Below, in pieces: positions 26,205-33,617 of a stretch of DNA of 35,440 nucleotides (positions are counted from its first letter, which is position 1; each line of letters opens with the position of its first letter). The translations under genes were made by a program, and so were the position numbers. The stretch spans positions 1 through 35,440 of the forward strand of contig CANQFT010000019.1 of the NCBI GenBank assembly GCA_947599925.1, read 5' to 3'. The stretch comes from an uncultured Oscillospiraceae bacterium. GTDB lineage: Bacteria > Bacillota > Clostridia > Oscillospirales > Oscillospiraceae. The notes below the pieces were generated by a model. That model was given only the letters and a program-made list of their open reading frames with translations, was not told where the DNA came from and did not search any database.

Positions 26205-27185
26205 CTATTGATACCCCAGCAGGCCCCGCACGGAGACCTCGCCGGAGGTGATCCGCTCTTCCCTGCCCTCAGGCAGACGGACCCGGAGGGCAAAGCTGTC
26301 GTCCACGTCCAGCGCGGTGGCCGTCTGCCGGCCCTGGGGCCGGACCAGCAGGATCTCCCGGCCCAGAGTGGCGCACCGGCGGCGGTACTCCGCCAGGTAG
26401 CTCTCCCGCTGTTCCGGAAAGGCGGCGTTCATGGCGTCCAGCTCTCCCAACAGCGTCCGGGCCAGGTCTCCGCGGCGGACAGAGGCGCCCAGCATGGCCA
26501 GGGACACGGCCTTGTCCGCCAGCTCCGGGCCAAAGTCCCCGGCGGTCTGGCTCACGTTCACGCCCATGCCCACCACCACATAACTCAGCGCGCCGGTCTC
26601 CGCCTCCACCCCCAACTCGGTGAGGATGCCGCAGAGCTTGCGGCCCTCCACCAGCACGTCGTTGGGCCATTTGACATCGGCGCGGATGCCGCTTGCGGTC
26701 TCGATGGCCCGGCAGACCGCCACCGCCGTCCAAGCGGTGAGCTGGCTCACCGCCTCCGGCGGCGCCTGGGGCCGCAACAGCACAGATAGGTAGAGCCCCT
26801 TCCCCGCCAGGGATTGGAAGGACCGGCCCCGGCGGCCCTTGCCGCTGGTCTGGGTCACGGCGGTCACCGCCAGGCCGCTGGGCGCGCCGGACATGGCCCG
26901 GCGCTTACATTCGTCGATGGTGGAGTCTACGCTGTCAAGGCAGACCACTTCACAGCCCACCACGCGGCCAGGGTCGGCCAGCCGGTCTGCCCGCAGAAGG
27001 TCCGGCGCGTCCAGCAACCGGTAGCCGCGGGTCGGCAGGGCCTGGATGGTATACCCCTCGCCGCGCAGCGCGGTCACGGCTTTCCAGACCGCGGCCCGGC
27101 TCACCCCCAGTTCCCGGCTCAACGCCTGGCCGGACAGGGGCTCGCTCCGGCCCTCCAGCGCCCGCAATAGCGCCTCCTTTACCAT
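26205..27185 (-). CDS. birA: Biotin operon repressor/biotin--protein ligase BirA
   Basis: The 326-residue protein both represses biotin genes and attaches biotin to carrier proteins. An N-terminal winged helix (LSGQALSRELGVSRAAVWKAV, then TRGYRLL) marks it as the bifunctional type. The ligase domain has TSGKGRRGRSFQ, VKWPNDV and YVVVGMGVNV, and an SH3-like C-terminal domain follows. It is divergent from bioY and carries a BirA-type operator over its own -35 box, so it should repress itself. The biotin carrier domain at 35184 is a likely substrate in the same window. Confidence 0.97.
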   Translation of the reverse strand: MVKEALLRALEGRSEPLSGQALSRELGVSRAAVWKAVTALRGEGYTIQALPTRGYRLLDAPDLLRADRLADPGRVVGCEVVCLDSVDSTIDECKRRAMSGAPSGLAVTAVTQTSGKGRRGRSFQSLAGKGLYLSVLLRPQAPPEAVSQLTAWTAVAVCRAIETASGIRADVKWPNDVLVEGRKLCGILTELGVEAETGALSYVVVGMGVNVSQTAGDFGPELADKAVSLAMLGASVRRGDLARTLLGELDAMNAAFPEQRESYLAEYRRRCATLGREILLVRPQGRQTATALDVDDSFALRVRLPEGREERITSGEVSVRGLLGYQ

Positions 27186-27208
27186 GGCTCGCGCCCCCTT
27201 TCGCTCTC

Positions 27209-27237
27209 AGTTTACCCCACGGCCGGTCCCTTGTCAA
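27209..27237 (-). promoter_or_regulatory. birA: Sigma-A promoter of birA
   Basis: On the minus strand TTGACA (27237-27232) is followed after 17 nt by TAAACT (27214-27209). The -35 box lies inside the upstream BirA operator, so repressor bound there would block it. Confidence 0.75.
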
Positions 27238-27262
27238 CCGATTTTACGATGTGGGTTTACAA
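27231..27262. promoter_or_regulatory. BirA operator 1, shared by birA and bioY
   Basis: TTGTCAACC (27231-27239), 14 nt, GGTTTACAA (27254-27262). This is the BirA operator pattern TTGTAAACC-N14/15-GGTTTACAA with one mismatch. It covers the -35 boxes of both divergent promoters. Confidence 0.85.
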
Positions 27263-27284
27263 ACCCGGCCGGGTGTGCTATACT
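27256..27284 (+). promoter_or_regulatory. bioY: Sigma-A promoter of bioY
   Basis: TTTACA (27256-27261) and TATACT (27279-27284) are separated by 17 nt, with an extended -10 TGC just before. It is embedded between and within the two BirA operators. Confidence 0.8.
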
Positions 27285-27286
27285 AC

Positions 27287-27318
27287 TGGTAAACCAAAAA
27301 CAGAATCGAGGTTTACTA
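27287..27318. promoter_or_regulatory. BirA operator 2, over the bioY start site and ribosome site
   Basis: TGGTAAACC (27287-27295), 14 nt, GGTTTACTA (27310-27318), with one mismatch per half-site. It covers the expected RNA start and the GAGGT ribosome site of bioY. Its centre lies 56 bp from that of operator 1. Confidence 0.85.
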
Positions 27319-27320
27319 GT

Positions 27321-27866
27321 ATGCACTCCAAGGTCAGAGAGCTGGTCCTGGCGGCGGTCTTTGCCGCCCTCACCGCCGTGGGCGGTTTTTTGAAGATCCC
27401 CTTCGGGCCCATGTTCATCACCCTCCAGACCATGCTGGCGGCGCTGGCGGGGATGGTGCTGGGGCCGCGCTGGGGCGCGGCGTCCCAGGGCGTCTATCTG
27501 GCCCTGGGCCTGCTGGGGCTGCCCATCTTCACCATGGGCGGCGGGCTGGGGTACGTATTCCAGCCCAGCTTCGGCTTTCTGCTGGGCTTTCCGCTGACGG
27601 CGGCGGTGAGCGGTCTGCTGGCCAGGGGCTCCCTCTCCCCCGTCCGGCTGGCCGGGGCCGCCGCGGTGGGGATCCTGGCGGGCTACGCCATCGGCGTGCC
27701 CTACATGGGCCTCATTCTGAACCTCTATCTGGGCAAGGGTCTCAGCCTTTGGCAAGTGGTGGAGAGTGGGCTTGTCATCTACCTGCCCGGCGAGGCGGTG
27801 AAGGTGGCGGCCACGGCGGTGGTGGCCCCGCCCCTGATGCGCGCCCTCCGAGCGGAGGCGCCGTGA
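27321..27866 (+). CDS. bioY: Biotin transporter substrate-binding subunit BioY
   Basis: This 181-residue membrane protein is the S-component of a biotin ECF transporter. It has about six hydrophobic helices. Family marks are KIPFGPMFITLQTM, the GGGLGYVFQPSFGFLLGFP segment and YAIGVPYM near the C-terminal helices. The ATG at 27321 has GAGGT 8 nt upstream, inside BirA operator 2; the frame is open further upstream but overlaps promoter elements. No biotin synthesis genes are nearby, so the cell may depend on uptake. The energy-coupling module is not in the window. Confidence 0.95.
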   Translation: MHSKVRELVLAAVFAALTAVGGFLKIPFGPMFITLQTMLAALAGMVLGPRWGAASQGVYLALGLLGLPIFTMGGGLGYVFQPSFGFLLGFPLTAAVSGLLARGSLSPVRLAGAAAVGILAGYAIGVPYMGLILNLYLGKGLSLWQVVESGLVIYLPGEAVKVAATAVVAPPLMRALRAEAP

Positions 27867-27884
27867 GCGCCGCCAGAAACCAAA

Positions 27885-27914
27885 ACCGCCCGGACATTTG
27901 AATGTCAGGGCGGT
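27885..27914. terminator. Bidirectional terminator between bioY and the SPFH operon
   Basis: ACCGCCC (27885-27891) pairs with GGGCGGT (27908-27914), and GACATT with AATGTC inside. On the minus strand the stem is followed by TTTTGGTTT, on the plus strand by CTTT. It also marks the sharp change from G+C-rich to A+T-rich sequence. Confidence 0.75.
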
Positions 27915-27963
27915 CTTTGCGCGCGAAGCTCATATGGGCTTTCCACTGTATGGGCTGTAATTT

Positions 27964-28146
27964 CTATCGTCCTCCAAAGCAGAGTTTACAGTATTTCATG
28001 TACTTTTGCTCATTAGAAATGGCTTCATCTTCCGTTTGATACTTTCTGCTTTCCCTGGGCACGATCTTAGAGCACCGACATCCGCCAACCTTATGGAGCA
28101 TTCCTGTACTCGGAGTGACAAAATACTTGATTTCCATGCCTGTCAC
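27964..28146 (-). CDS. 60-residue Cys-rich protein, possibly Ada-type zinc-binding
   Basis: This small protein is translationally coupled to the gene before it, since its ATG overlaps that stop as ATGA. The pattern FVTPSTGMLHKVGGCRC, then YQTEDEAI and CKLCFGG resembles the Ada-like metal-binding module (His/Cys, a Y/F-x-S/T-x-x-E-A turn, C-x2-C). That module is often found on nucleases and envelope proteins. The match is by eye and partial. It is the last gene of the SPFH operon; function unknown. Confidence 0.6.
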   Translation of the reverse strand: MTGMEIKYFVTPSTGMLHKVGGCRCSKIVPRESRKYQTEDEAISNEQKYMKYCKLCFGGR

Positions 28147-29204
28147 CAGTTCTTGTCCTCATACGGAGTATCCGCCACGCCGTTTTGGTTCAGCGTTTCT
28201 ACCATCTTATCCAGCTTTGGCTTCCACATTTTCTTAAACCACGCTGTATGTCCAAACCATTTCACGAGGGTGGGACTCACGGCATAGTAAAGATGTATAA
28301 ACGCTCGGCCATACCAGGTTTCCGCAAGGGTGTAGTCACGGTAGCGGCGCAACGTCCAAACCTGCGGGCAATCATAGGAACCGTAAATCGCTGTGGCCAC
28401 ATAGCAGCCGCTGCTTGAAGTATTGAGCGTAGGGGCTTGATAGTCTCTGATGTATTTTCGGACTTTTTCGACATATTGCAAAATATAGTTTTTGTTTACT
28501 TCTTTTTGTGCAAGATACACCATGAGCTGGCTGTGCATGATAATGCCGACTTGCCAGGCCATAGCGGCACTTTTATGCAATTCTTCATAATCGCCAAATA
28601 ACAAATCAATATTATCTCCCAGAATATACATGATCTGCATAGCGGCAGAACAGTTATTGAGCATCTGCTGCTTAAAATCATGCGCAATAGTAACATCAAT
28701 GCCATTATAATGGTCTCTTGCGGCATTATAAAGCAGCGTGGATATTGACGTACACCGCGACGTCACTTCCTCCACAGCCTTGATCTGCTCTCCCCTGCCG
28801 TTAACATTATTTTTGATCAGCTTCAAAACACTATCCACACAATTTGCAACAGAAATACCTGCTGATCGTATCTCGGCAATTTTGCACCCCATTGCTTTGA
28901 AATAAACAACGTAGAAAGCGGCTTCCCAACTTGTAGGGTCCTTTACAAGGATCATATCGTAGTATTTGGCTGCATTCTCACTATTGTTGTCATCTCTTGC
29001 TCTGCGGGCGATTTGATATAGGTTCGCAAGTTCACCGGAGGTATCAACTTTCACAGTGCTTCCGGACACATTGACAGATCCTTCAACTATCATTCTTTTC
29101 GCTTCTTCGGCGGAGTATTTGCAGCCGCAGGCCTGGCAAACAAACATACCATCCTGCTTGACAAGGTCTGTGCCCCCGCACATTTCGCAAGTGAGTTGTT
29201 TCAT
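28143..29204 (-). CDS. Zinc-ribbon protein with C-terminal CFI-box domain
   Basis: This 353-residue protein opens with a TFIIB-like zinc ribbon (Cys6, Cys9, Cys23, Cys26). A short linker leads to a helical, TPR-like region (from about residue 60; ARRARDDNNSENAAKYYDMI). From residue 267 it ends in a CFI-box-type domain: CYVATAIYGS, then WTLRRYRD and WYGRAFIHLYYAVSP, and the C-terminus PYEDKNW. That domain recurs at the C-end of unrelated bacterial proteins and has no known function. AAGGAGGGG precedes the ATG. Codon use is A+T-rich, unlike the flanking genome. Confidence 0.75.
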   Translation of the reverse strand: MKQLTCEMCGGTDLVKQDGMFVCQACGCKYSAEEAKRMIVEGSVNVSGSTVKVDTSGELANLYQIARRARDDNNSENAAKYYDMILVKDPTSWEAAFYVVYFKAMGCKIAEIRSAGISVANCVDSVLKLIKNNVNGRGEQIKAVEEVTSRCTSISTLLYNAARDHYNGIDVTIAHDFKQQMLNNCSAAMQIMYILGDNIDLLFGDYEELHKSAAMAWQVGIIMHSQLMVYLAQKEVNKNYILQYVEKVRKYIRDYQAPTLNTSSSGCYVATAIYGSYDCPQVWTLRRYRDYTLAETWYGRAFIHLYYAVSPTLVKWFGHTAWFKKMWKPKLDKMVETLNQNGVADTPYEDKNW

Positions 29205-29219
29205 TTTTGTCCCCTCCTT

Positions 29220-29447
29220 TTAATTGTCCCGGAGTTCTATTCCACGCCGGGTAATGATAAAATAACGGTCAGTCTGGTTTTTAGGGTCGATCATTACGAT
29301 GAGATTTAGTTTTAGTGCCTCATTTGCAAGTCCTCCATATTTTCTCACTATGAAGTCTGCTCTCAACTGTTCTCCTTGGTTAAACATCTTTAGCAGTCCA
29401 TAACCGCCACGTCCCATAAATGCAGATTCTTCAGGGGTCCTTTTCAT
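29220..29447 (-). CDS. 75-residue hypothetical protein of the SPFH operon
   Basis: I do not recognise a family. The protein is soluble, with a helical first half and a likely beta-hairpin near the end (LNLIVMIDPKNQTDRYFIITRRG), a pattern that could be a small winged helix. The ATG at 29447 follows GTGAGGTG; a longer frame from 29492 overlaps the preceding gene without a ribosome site. It lies 15 nt before the CFI-box gene. Confidence 0.6.
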   Translation of the reverse strand: MKRTPEESAFMGRGGYGLLKMFNQGEQLRADFIVRKYGGLANEALKLNLIVMIDPKNQTDRYFIITRRGIELRDN

Positions 29448-29457
29448 TTTCAACACC

Positions 29458-29874
29458 TCACAATTCTTTATGATGATTTTTCTGCCTGCCATCCACCTTT
29501 TCGATATGTCCCTTGGCTATCATTGACAGTATCAGCAACACCCACATCACAACCGCTATGGCGGCGTTTACAAGCACCGCGATCCGCGCCGAGGTCTGCC
29601 AGAACGCGAAAAGCAAACACGGGATCACTTGCAGGATCATATACCGCAGGGAGAGCGTAAACAGCGGCATATGCAGGAAATTGTCCTCCGCGTTTAGCGG
29701 CTTGCGCCAGACGTACAGCCACAGAGCAAGCTGGGAAATAAATGCGAACAGTGTAAACCCGAACGTGACCCACACCGCCGCTGAATAAGTCCTCGCCAAG
29801 CAGAGAAGCAAAAGACATTCAACGGCAAGGCCGACGCCCCAGAGGACTATGCCCAACAGTCTGTTGCTTTTCAT
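29458..29874 (-). CDS. Four-helix membrane protein of the SPFH operon
   Basis: The 138-residue protein has four clear membrane helices (GIVLWGVGLAVECLLLLCL, VTFGFTLFAFISQLALWLYV, LRYMILQVIPCLLFAFW, AVLVNAAIAVVMWVLLIL) and a His/Lys-rich tail. No family is recognised. Its ATG overlaps the SPFH stop (ATGA), with GGGAGGAG inside that gene. In the B. subtilis ydj operon an SPFH/zinc-ribbon protein also works with small membrane proteins, so it may anchor the SPFH protein. That is an inference. Confidence 0.7.
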   Translation of the reverse strand: MKSNRLLGIVLWGVGLAVECLLLLCLARTYSAAVWVTFGFTLFAFISQLALWLYVWRKPLNAEDNFLHMPLFTLSLRYMILQVIPCLLFAFWQTSARIAVLVNAAIAVVMWVLLILSMIAKGHIEKVDGRQKNHHKEL

Positions 29875-31040
29875 CTTTGCTCCTCCCTTTTCGCGCCGCA
29901 CCTGGGGCAGAACTTGCCGGGACGTTCAAAGGCAAAGCCGCAGTTGGCACATTTGGACGGCGCCGAGACAGGGGCGCCACAGTTGTCGCAAAAGGCCGCG
30001 CCAGGTTGGAGCTTCGCCCCGCAGGCATCGCAGAAAAGGGCTTCCGCAGGCTGTGCCGCGGCACCGGAAAGCGCGCCGGTGACCGCGCTTCCAACCACAC
30101 CGCCCACCGCCCCGCCGACACCGACCATCGTGCCAAGCCCTACGCCCATGTTGGCAAACTGCCCGACAGCCTCGTTGTCCGCAACCTTCTCCGCCACGTC
30201 AAAGCCCCGCTCCTGCTGGTATGTATATCCCTCCTGGCGGCGTTTTGTCGCAATCGCTTCGGACTCAATGACCATTTTCCGCGCTTCTGTTTGCTTGTCA
30301 ATGATCCCCACCTGCTGGCGGAGCTTTGCCTCGGCGACATCGGCATACTGACGGAAATGGAGCTCTTTGAACTTTTCGTATTGCGGCTCACCGTCCGGCT
30401 TGGCGATCGTAGTAACAAAAAATCGCTCAAGGGCAATACCGTACTCGGAAAAATCCGACGCCAGCTTTTGCCGCAGGGCGTCAGAAAACTCCTGCAGCCT
30501 TGTGTCGATCTCAAAAATATTGATGGCGTCGTCTTTCAGTATCTGGGCCATGTAGGTTTTTACCTTTGTCATCAGGAAAGCGCGAAAATATGATATGAGC
30601 CGTGCCTGGCTGAGATCGCGCTCCGTACCAACTAATTTGACCAGCAGTTTCTTGGAATCATCCGCCCGCAGACTCATTTCGCCATTTGCCCCGATGGACA
30701 GCGGAAAGCCGTAGGTCGGCTCTACATATTGGATCCGGCTGTCCGTCCCCCAACGTATGGCCATCTGTTCCACCTTATTGACAAAATAGACCTCACAATG
30801 GAAAGGCGACTGACCACCCGTAGGGATATTGGCAACCTTTTGGAGCAGTGGAATATTCTGCGTCTCCAGCGTGTAGCGCCCGGAGCCAAACAGGTCCAAT
30901 GGTTGACCATTCAGAAAGAAAATCGCTTCTTGTGTTTCGTGTACGATCAACTGGGAGGATGTGCTGAAATCTTCGCGGGGATGCTTCCAAACGAAAGTGG
31001 AATTGTCCCCCTCGTATTTGATAATGTCGATCATCGCCAT
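29871..31040 (-). CDS. SPFH-domain protein with C-terminal double zinc ribbon (YdjI-like)
   Basis: The 389-residue protein begins MAMIDIIKYEGDN and has an SPFH/prohibitin-type domain (LIVHETQEAIFFLNGQ, LFGSGRYTLETQNIPLL, FGFPLSIGANGEMS-like beta strands). A charged helical stretch follows (KLRQQVGIIDKQTEARKM), then a Gly-rich segment, then two zinc ribbons (CDACGAKL, CDNCGAPV, CANCGFAF, CPRCGAKR). It is of the YdjI/virion-core-like class tied to membrane stress in Bacillus. The start at 31040 is chosen from family similarity; AGAGAGG lies 16 nt upstream, rather far. The frame runs on into the invertible segment, which cannot be coding. It heads the operon. Confidence 0.8.
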   Translation of the reverse strand: MAMIDIIKYEGDNSTFVWKHPREDFSTSSQLIVHETQEAIFFLNGQPLDLFGSGRYTLETQNIPLLQKVANIPTGGQSPFHCEVYFVNKVEQMAIRWGTDSRIQYVEPTYGFPLSIGANGEMSLRADDSKKLLVKLVGTERDLSQARLISYFRAFLMTKVKTYMAQILKDDAINIFEIDTRLQEFSDALRQKLASDFSEYGIALERFFVTTIAKPDGEPQYEKFKELHFRQYADVAEAKLRQQVGIIDKQTEARKMVIESEAIATKRRQEGYTYQQERGFDVAEKVADNEAVGQFANMGVGLGTMVGVGGAVGGVVGSAVTGALSGAAAQPAEALFCDACGAKLQPGAAFCDNCGAPVSAPSKCANCGFAFERPGKFCPRCGAKREEQR

Positions 31041-31080
31041 CGCTTGTACTACACCGCCTCTCTCTATGTTAACAAATAAT

Positions 31081-31094
31081 TGTACCTTTTCGCA
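31081..31094. repeat. Left arm of a 14-bp inverted repeat (putative inversion site)
   Basis: TGTACCTTTTCGCA is the exact reverse complement of 31207-31220. It lies about 40 nt upstream of the SPFH start. The inner half (CCTTTTCGCA) is shared by both arms; the outer flanks differ. Confidence 0.75.
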
Positions 31095-31147
31095 TTTCCC
31101 GCGGTTGCGCTGCCCGGTTGTAGAATTGACAAAAAACAGGAAAATAC

Positions 31148-31177
31148 TTGACAACTATTGTTTATAAGAGCTATACT
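31148..31177 (+). promoter_or_regulatory. Sigma-A promoter inside the putative invertible segment
   Basis: TTGACA (31148-31153) and TATACT (31172-31177) are 18 nt apart, on the plus strand. It points away from the SPFH operon and into the 3' end of the recombinase gene (antisense). Inversion between the flanking repeats would aim it at the SPFH gene. Minus-strand candidates in the segment are much weaker (for example TTCAAC-N17-TATAGC). Confidence 0.7.
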
Positions 31178-31206
31178 GACAAAAAAGTTGCAGTTGAAGA
31201 TATTGT

Positions 31207-31220
31207 TGCGAAAAGGTACA
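31207..31220. repeat. Right arm of the 14-bp inverted repeat (putative inversion site)
   Basis: TGCGAAAAGGTACA exactly matches the left arm in reverse complement. It is part of a 22-bp imperfect dyad (31208-31229; GCGAAAA at one end, TTTTCGC at the other), the form expected of a serine recombinase crossover site. The two arms enclose 112 bp. Confidence 0.75.
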
Positions 31221-31243
31221 CTTTTTCGCTAAAATCGCAATGA

Positions 31244-31852
31244 TTATCCTCCGCCGGTCTTCTCGTAGCGTGCTGCGCGGTAGCGGAAGGTGGAGAGGGG
31301 CAGGCCGCACTCTCTCGCCGCCTCGGTGCCGGTGATCATCTTCGCCTTCCACCGCCGGTAGACTTCTGGGAAACGCTCCGGCAGGGGCCGGGGCGGACGG
31401 CCAAAGCGCACCCCGCGCAGCTTGGCCGCGGCGATGCCCTCCGCCTGGCGCCGGCGGATGTTGGTCCGCTCATTTTCGGCGACAAAAGAGAGGACCTGGA
31501 GGACGATGTCCGACAAAAACGTCCCCATCAGGTCCTTGCCCCGGCGGGTGTCCAGCAGGGGCATATCCAGCACCACGATGTCGATCCCCTTCTCCTTGGT
31601 GAGCACCCGCCACTGCTCCAAAATTTCCCCATAGTTCCTGCCCAGACGGTCGATGCTCTTGACGTAGAGCAGGTCGTCTTTTTTCATGTGCCGGACCAGC
31701 CGCCGGTACTGGGGCCGGTCAAAATCCTTGCCGGACTGCTTGTCCAGATAGATGTTCCGCTCCGGGATGTTCAATTCATGGAGCGCGACAAGCTGCCGGT
31801 CCTCGTTCTGCTCCCGCGTGCTGACCCGGATGTAGCCGTAGACCACGCTCAT
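31244..31852 (-). CDS. Small serine recombinase (resolvase/invertase family)
   Basis: The 202-residue protein is a small serine recombinase. YGYIRVSTREQNEDRQL carries the catalytic Ser11. KSIDRLGRNYGEILEQW and GTFLSDIVLQVLSFVAENERTNI hold the conserved Arg/Asp/Glu residues. FGRPPRPLP leads to a Hin-like C-terminal HTH (GTEAARECGLPLSTFRYRA). The ATG at 31852 has GGGAGGA just upstream; an open extension of 16 codons has no such site. Base use is G+C-rich like the chromosome, unlike the SPFH operon beside it. Its 3' end lies 24 bp from the right repeat, so it is the obvious candidate to invert that segment. Confidence 0.93.
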   Translation of the reverse strand: MSVVYGYIRVSTREQNEDRQLVALHELNIPERNIYLDKQSGKDFDRPQYRRLVRHMKKDDLLYVKSIDRLGRNYGEILEQWRVLTKEKGIDIVVLDMPLLDTRRGKDLMGTFLSDIVLQVLSFVAENERTNIRRRQAEGIAAAKLRGVRFGRPPRPLPERFPEVYRRWKAKMITGTEAARECGLPLSTFRYRAARYEKTGGG

Positions 31853-31898
31853 GTCCTCCCTTCCCCGCCGACCTCCCCGTCCCCCCTCCTCACAGCGC

Positions 31899-31933
31899 AA
31901 AAAAAGACCGCCGGGGACCGGCGGTCTTTTTTT
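31899..31933. terminator. Bidirectional terminator between pckA and the recombinase
   Basis: GACCGCCGG (31906-31914) pairs with CCGGCGGTC (31918-31926) around GGA. A7 and T7 flank it. It ends pckA and isolates the recombinase gene. Confidence 0.92.
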
Positions 31934-31949
31934 GCGATGGGGAGAGGGC

Positions 31950-33563
<1,614 letters not shown>

Positions 33564-33617
33564 TGCAGATTCCTCCTCATATCATAAAAATTTACACTGT
33601 CGGACCAGAGGGAAAGA

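Noticed and set aside
31041-31154. N-terminal extension of the SPFH protein to a TTG at 31154
   Set aside because: It would run through the inverted repeat and promoter segment; homologous proteins begin at the MAMIDII region.
27915-31240. Integrated mobile element with attachment sites
   Set aside because: The region is A+T-rich and beside a serine recombinase, but no direct repeats, tRNA end, integrase of the large type or transfer genes were found; the recombinase itself has host-like composition.
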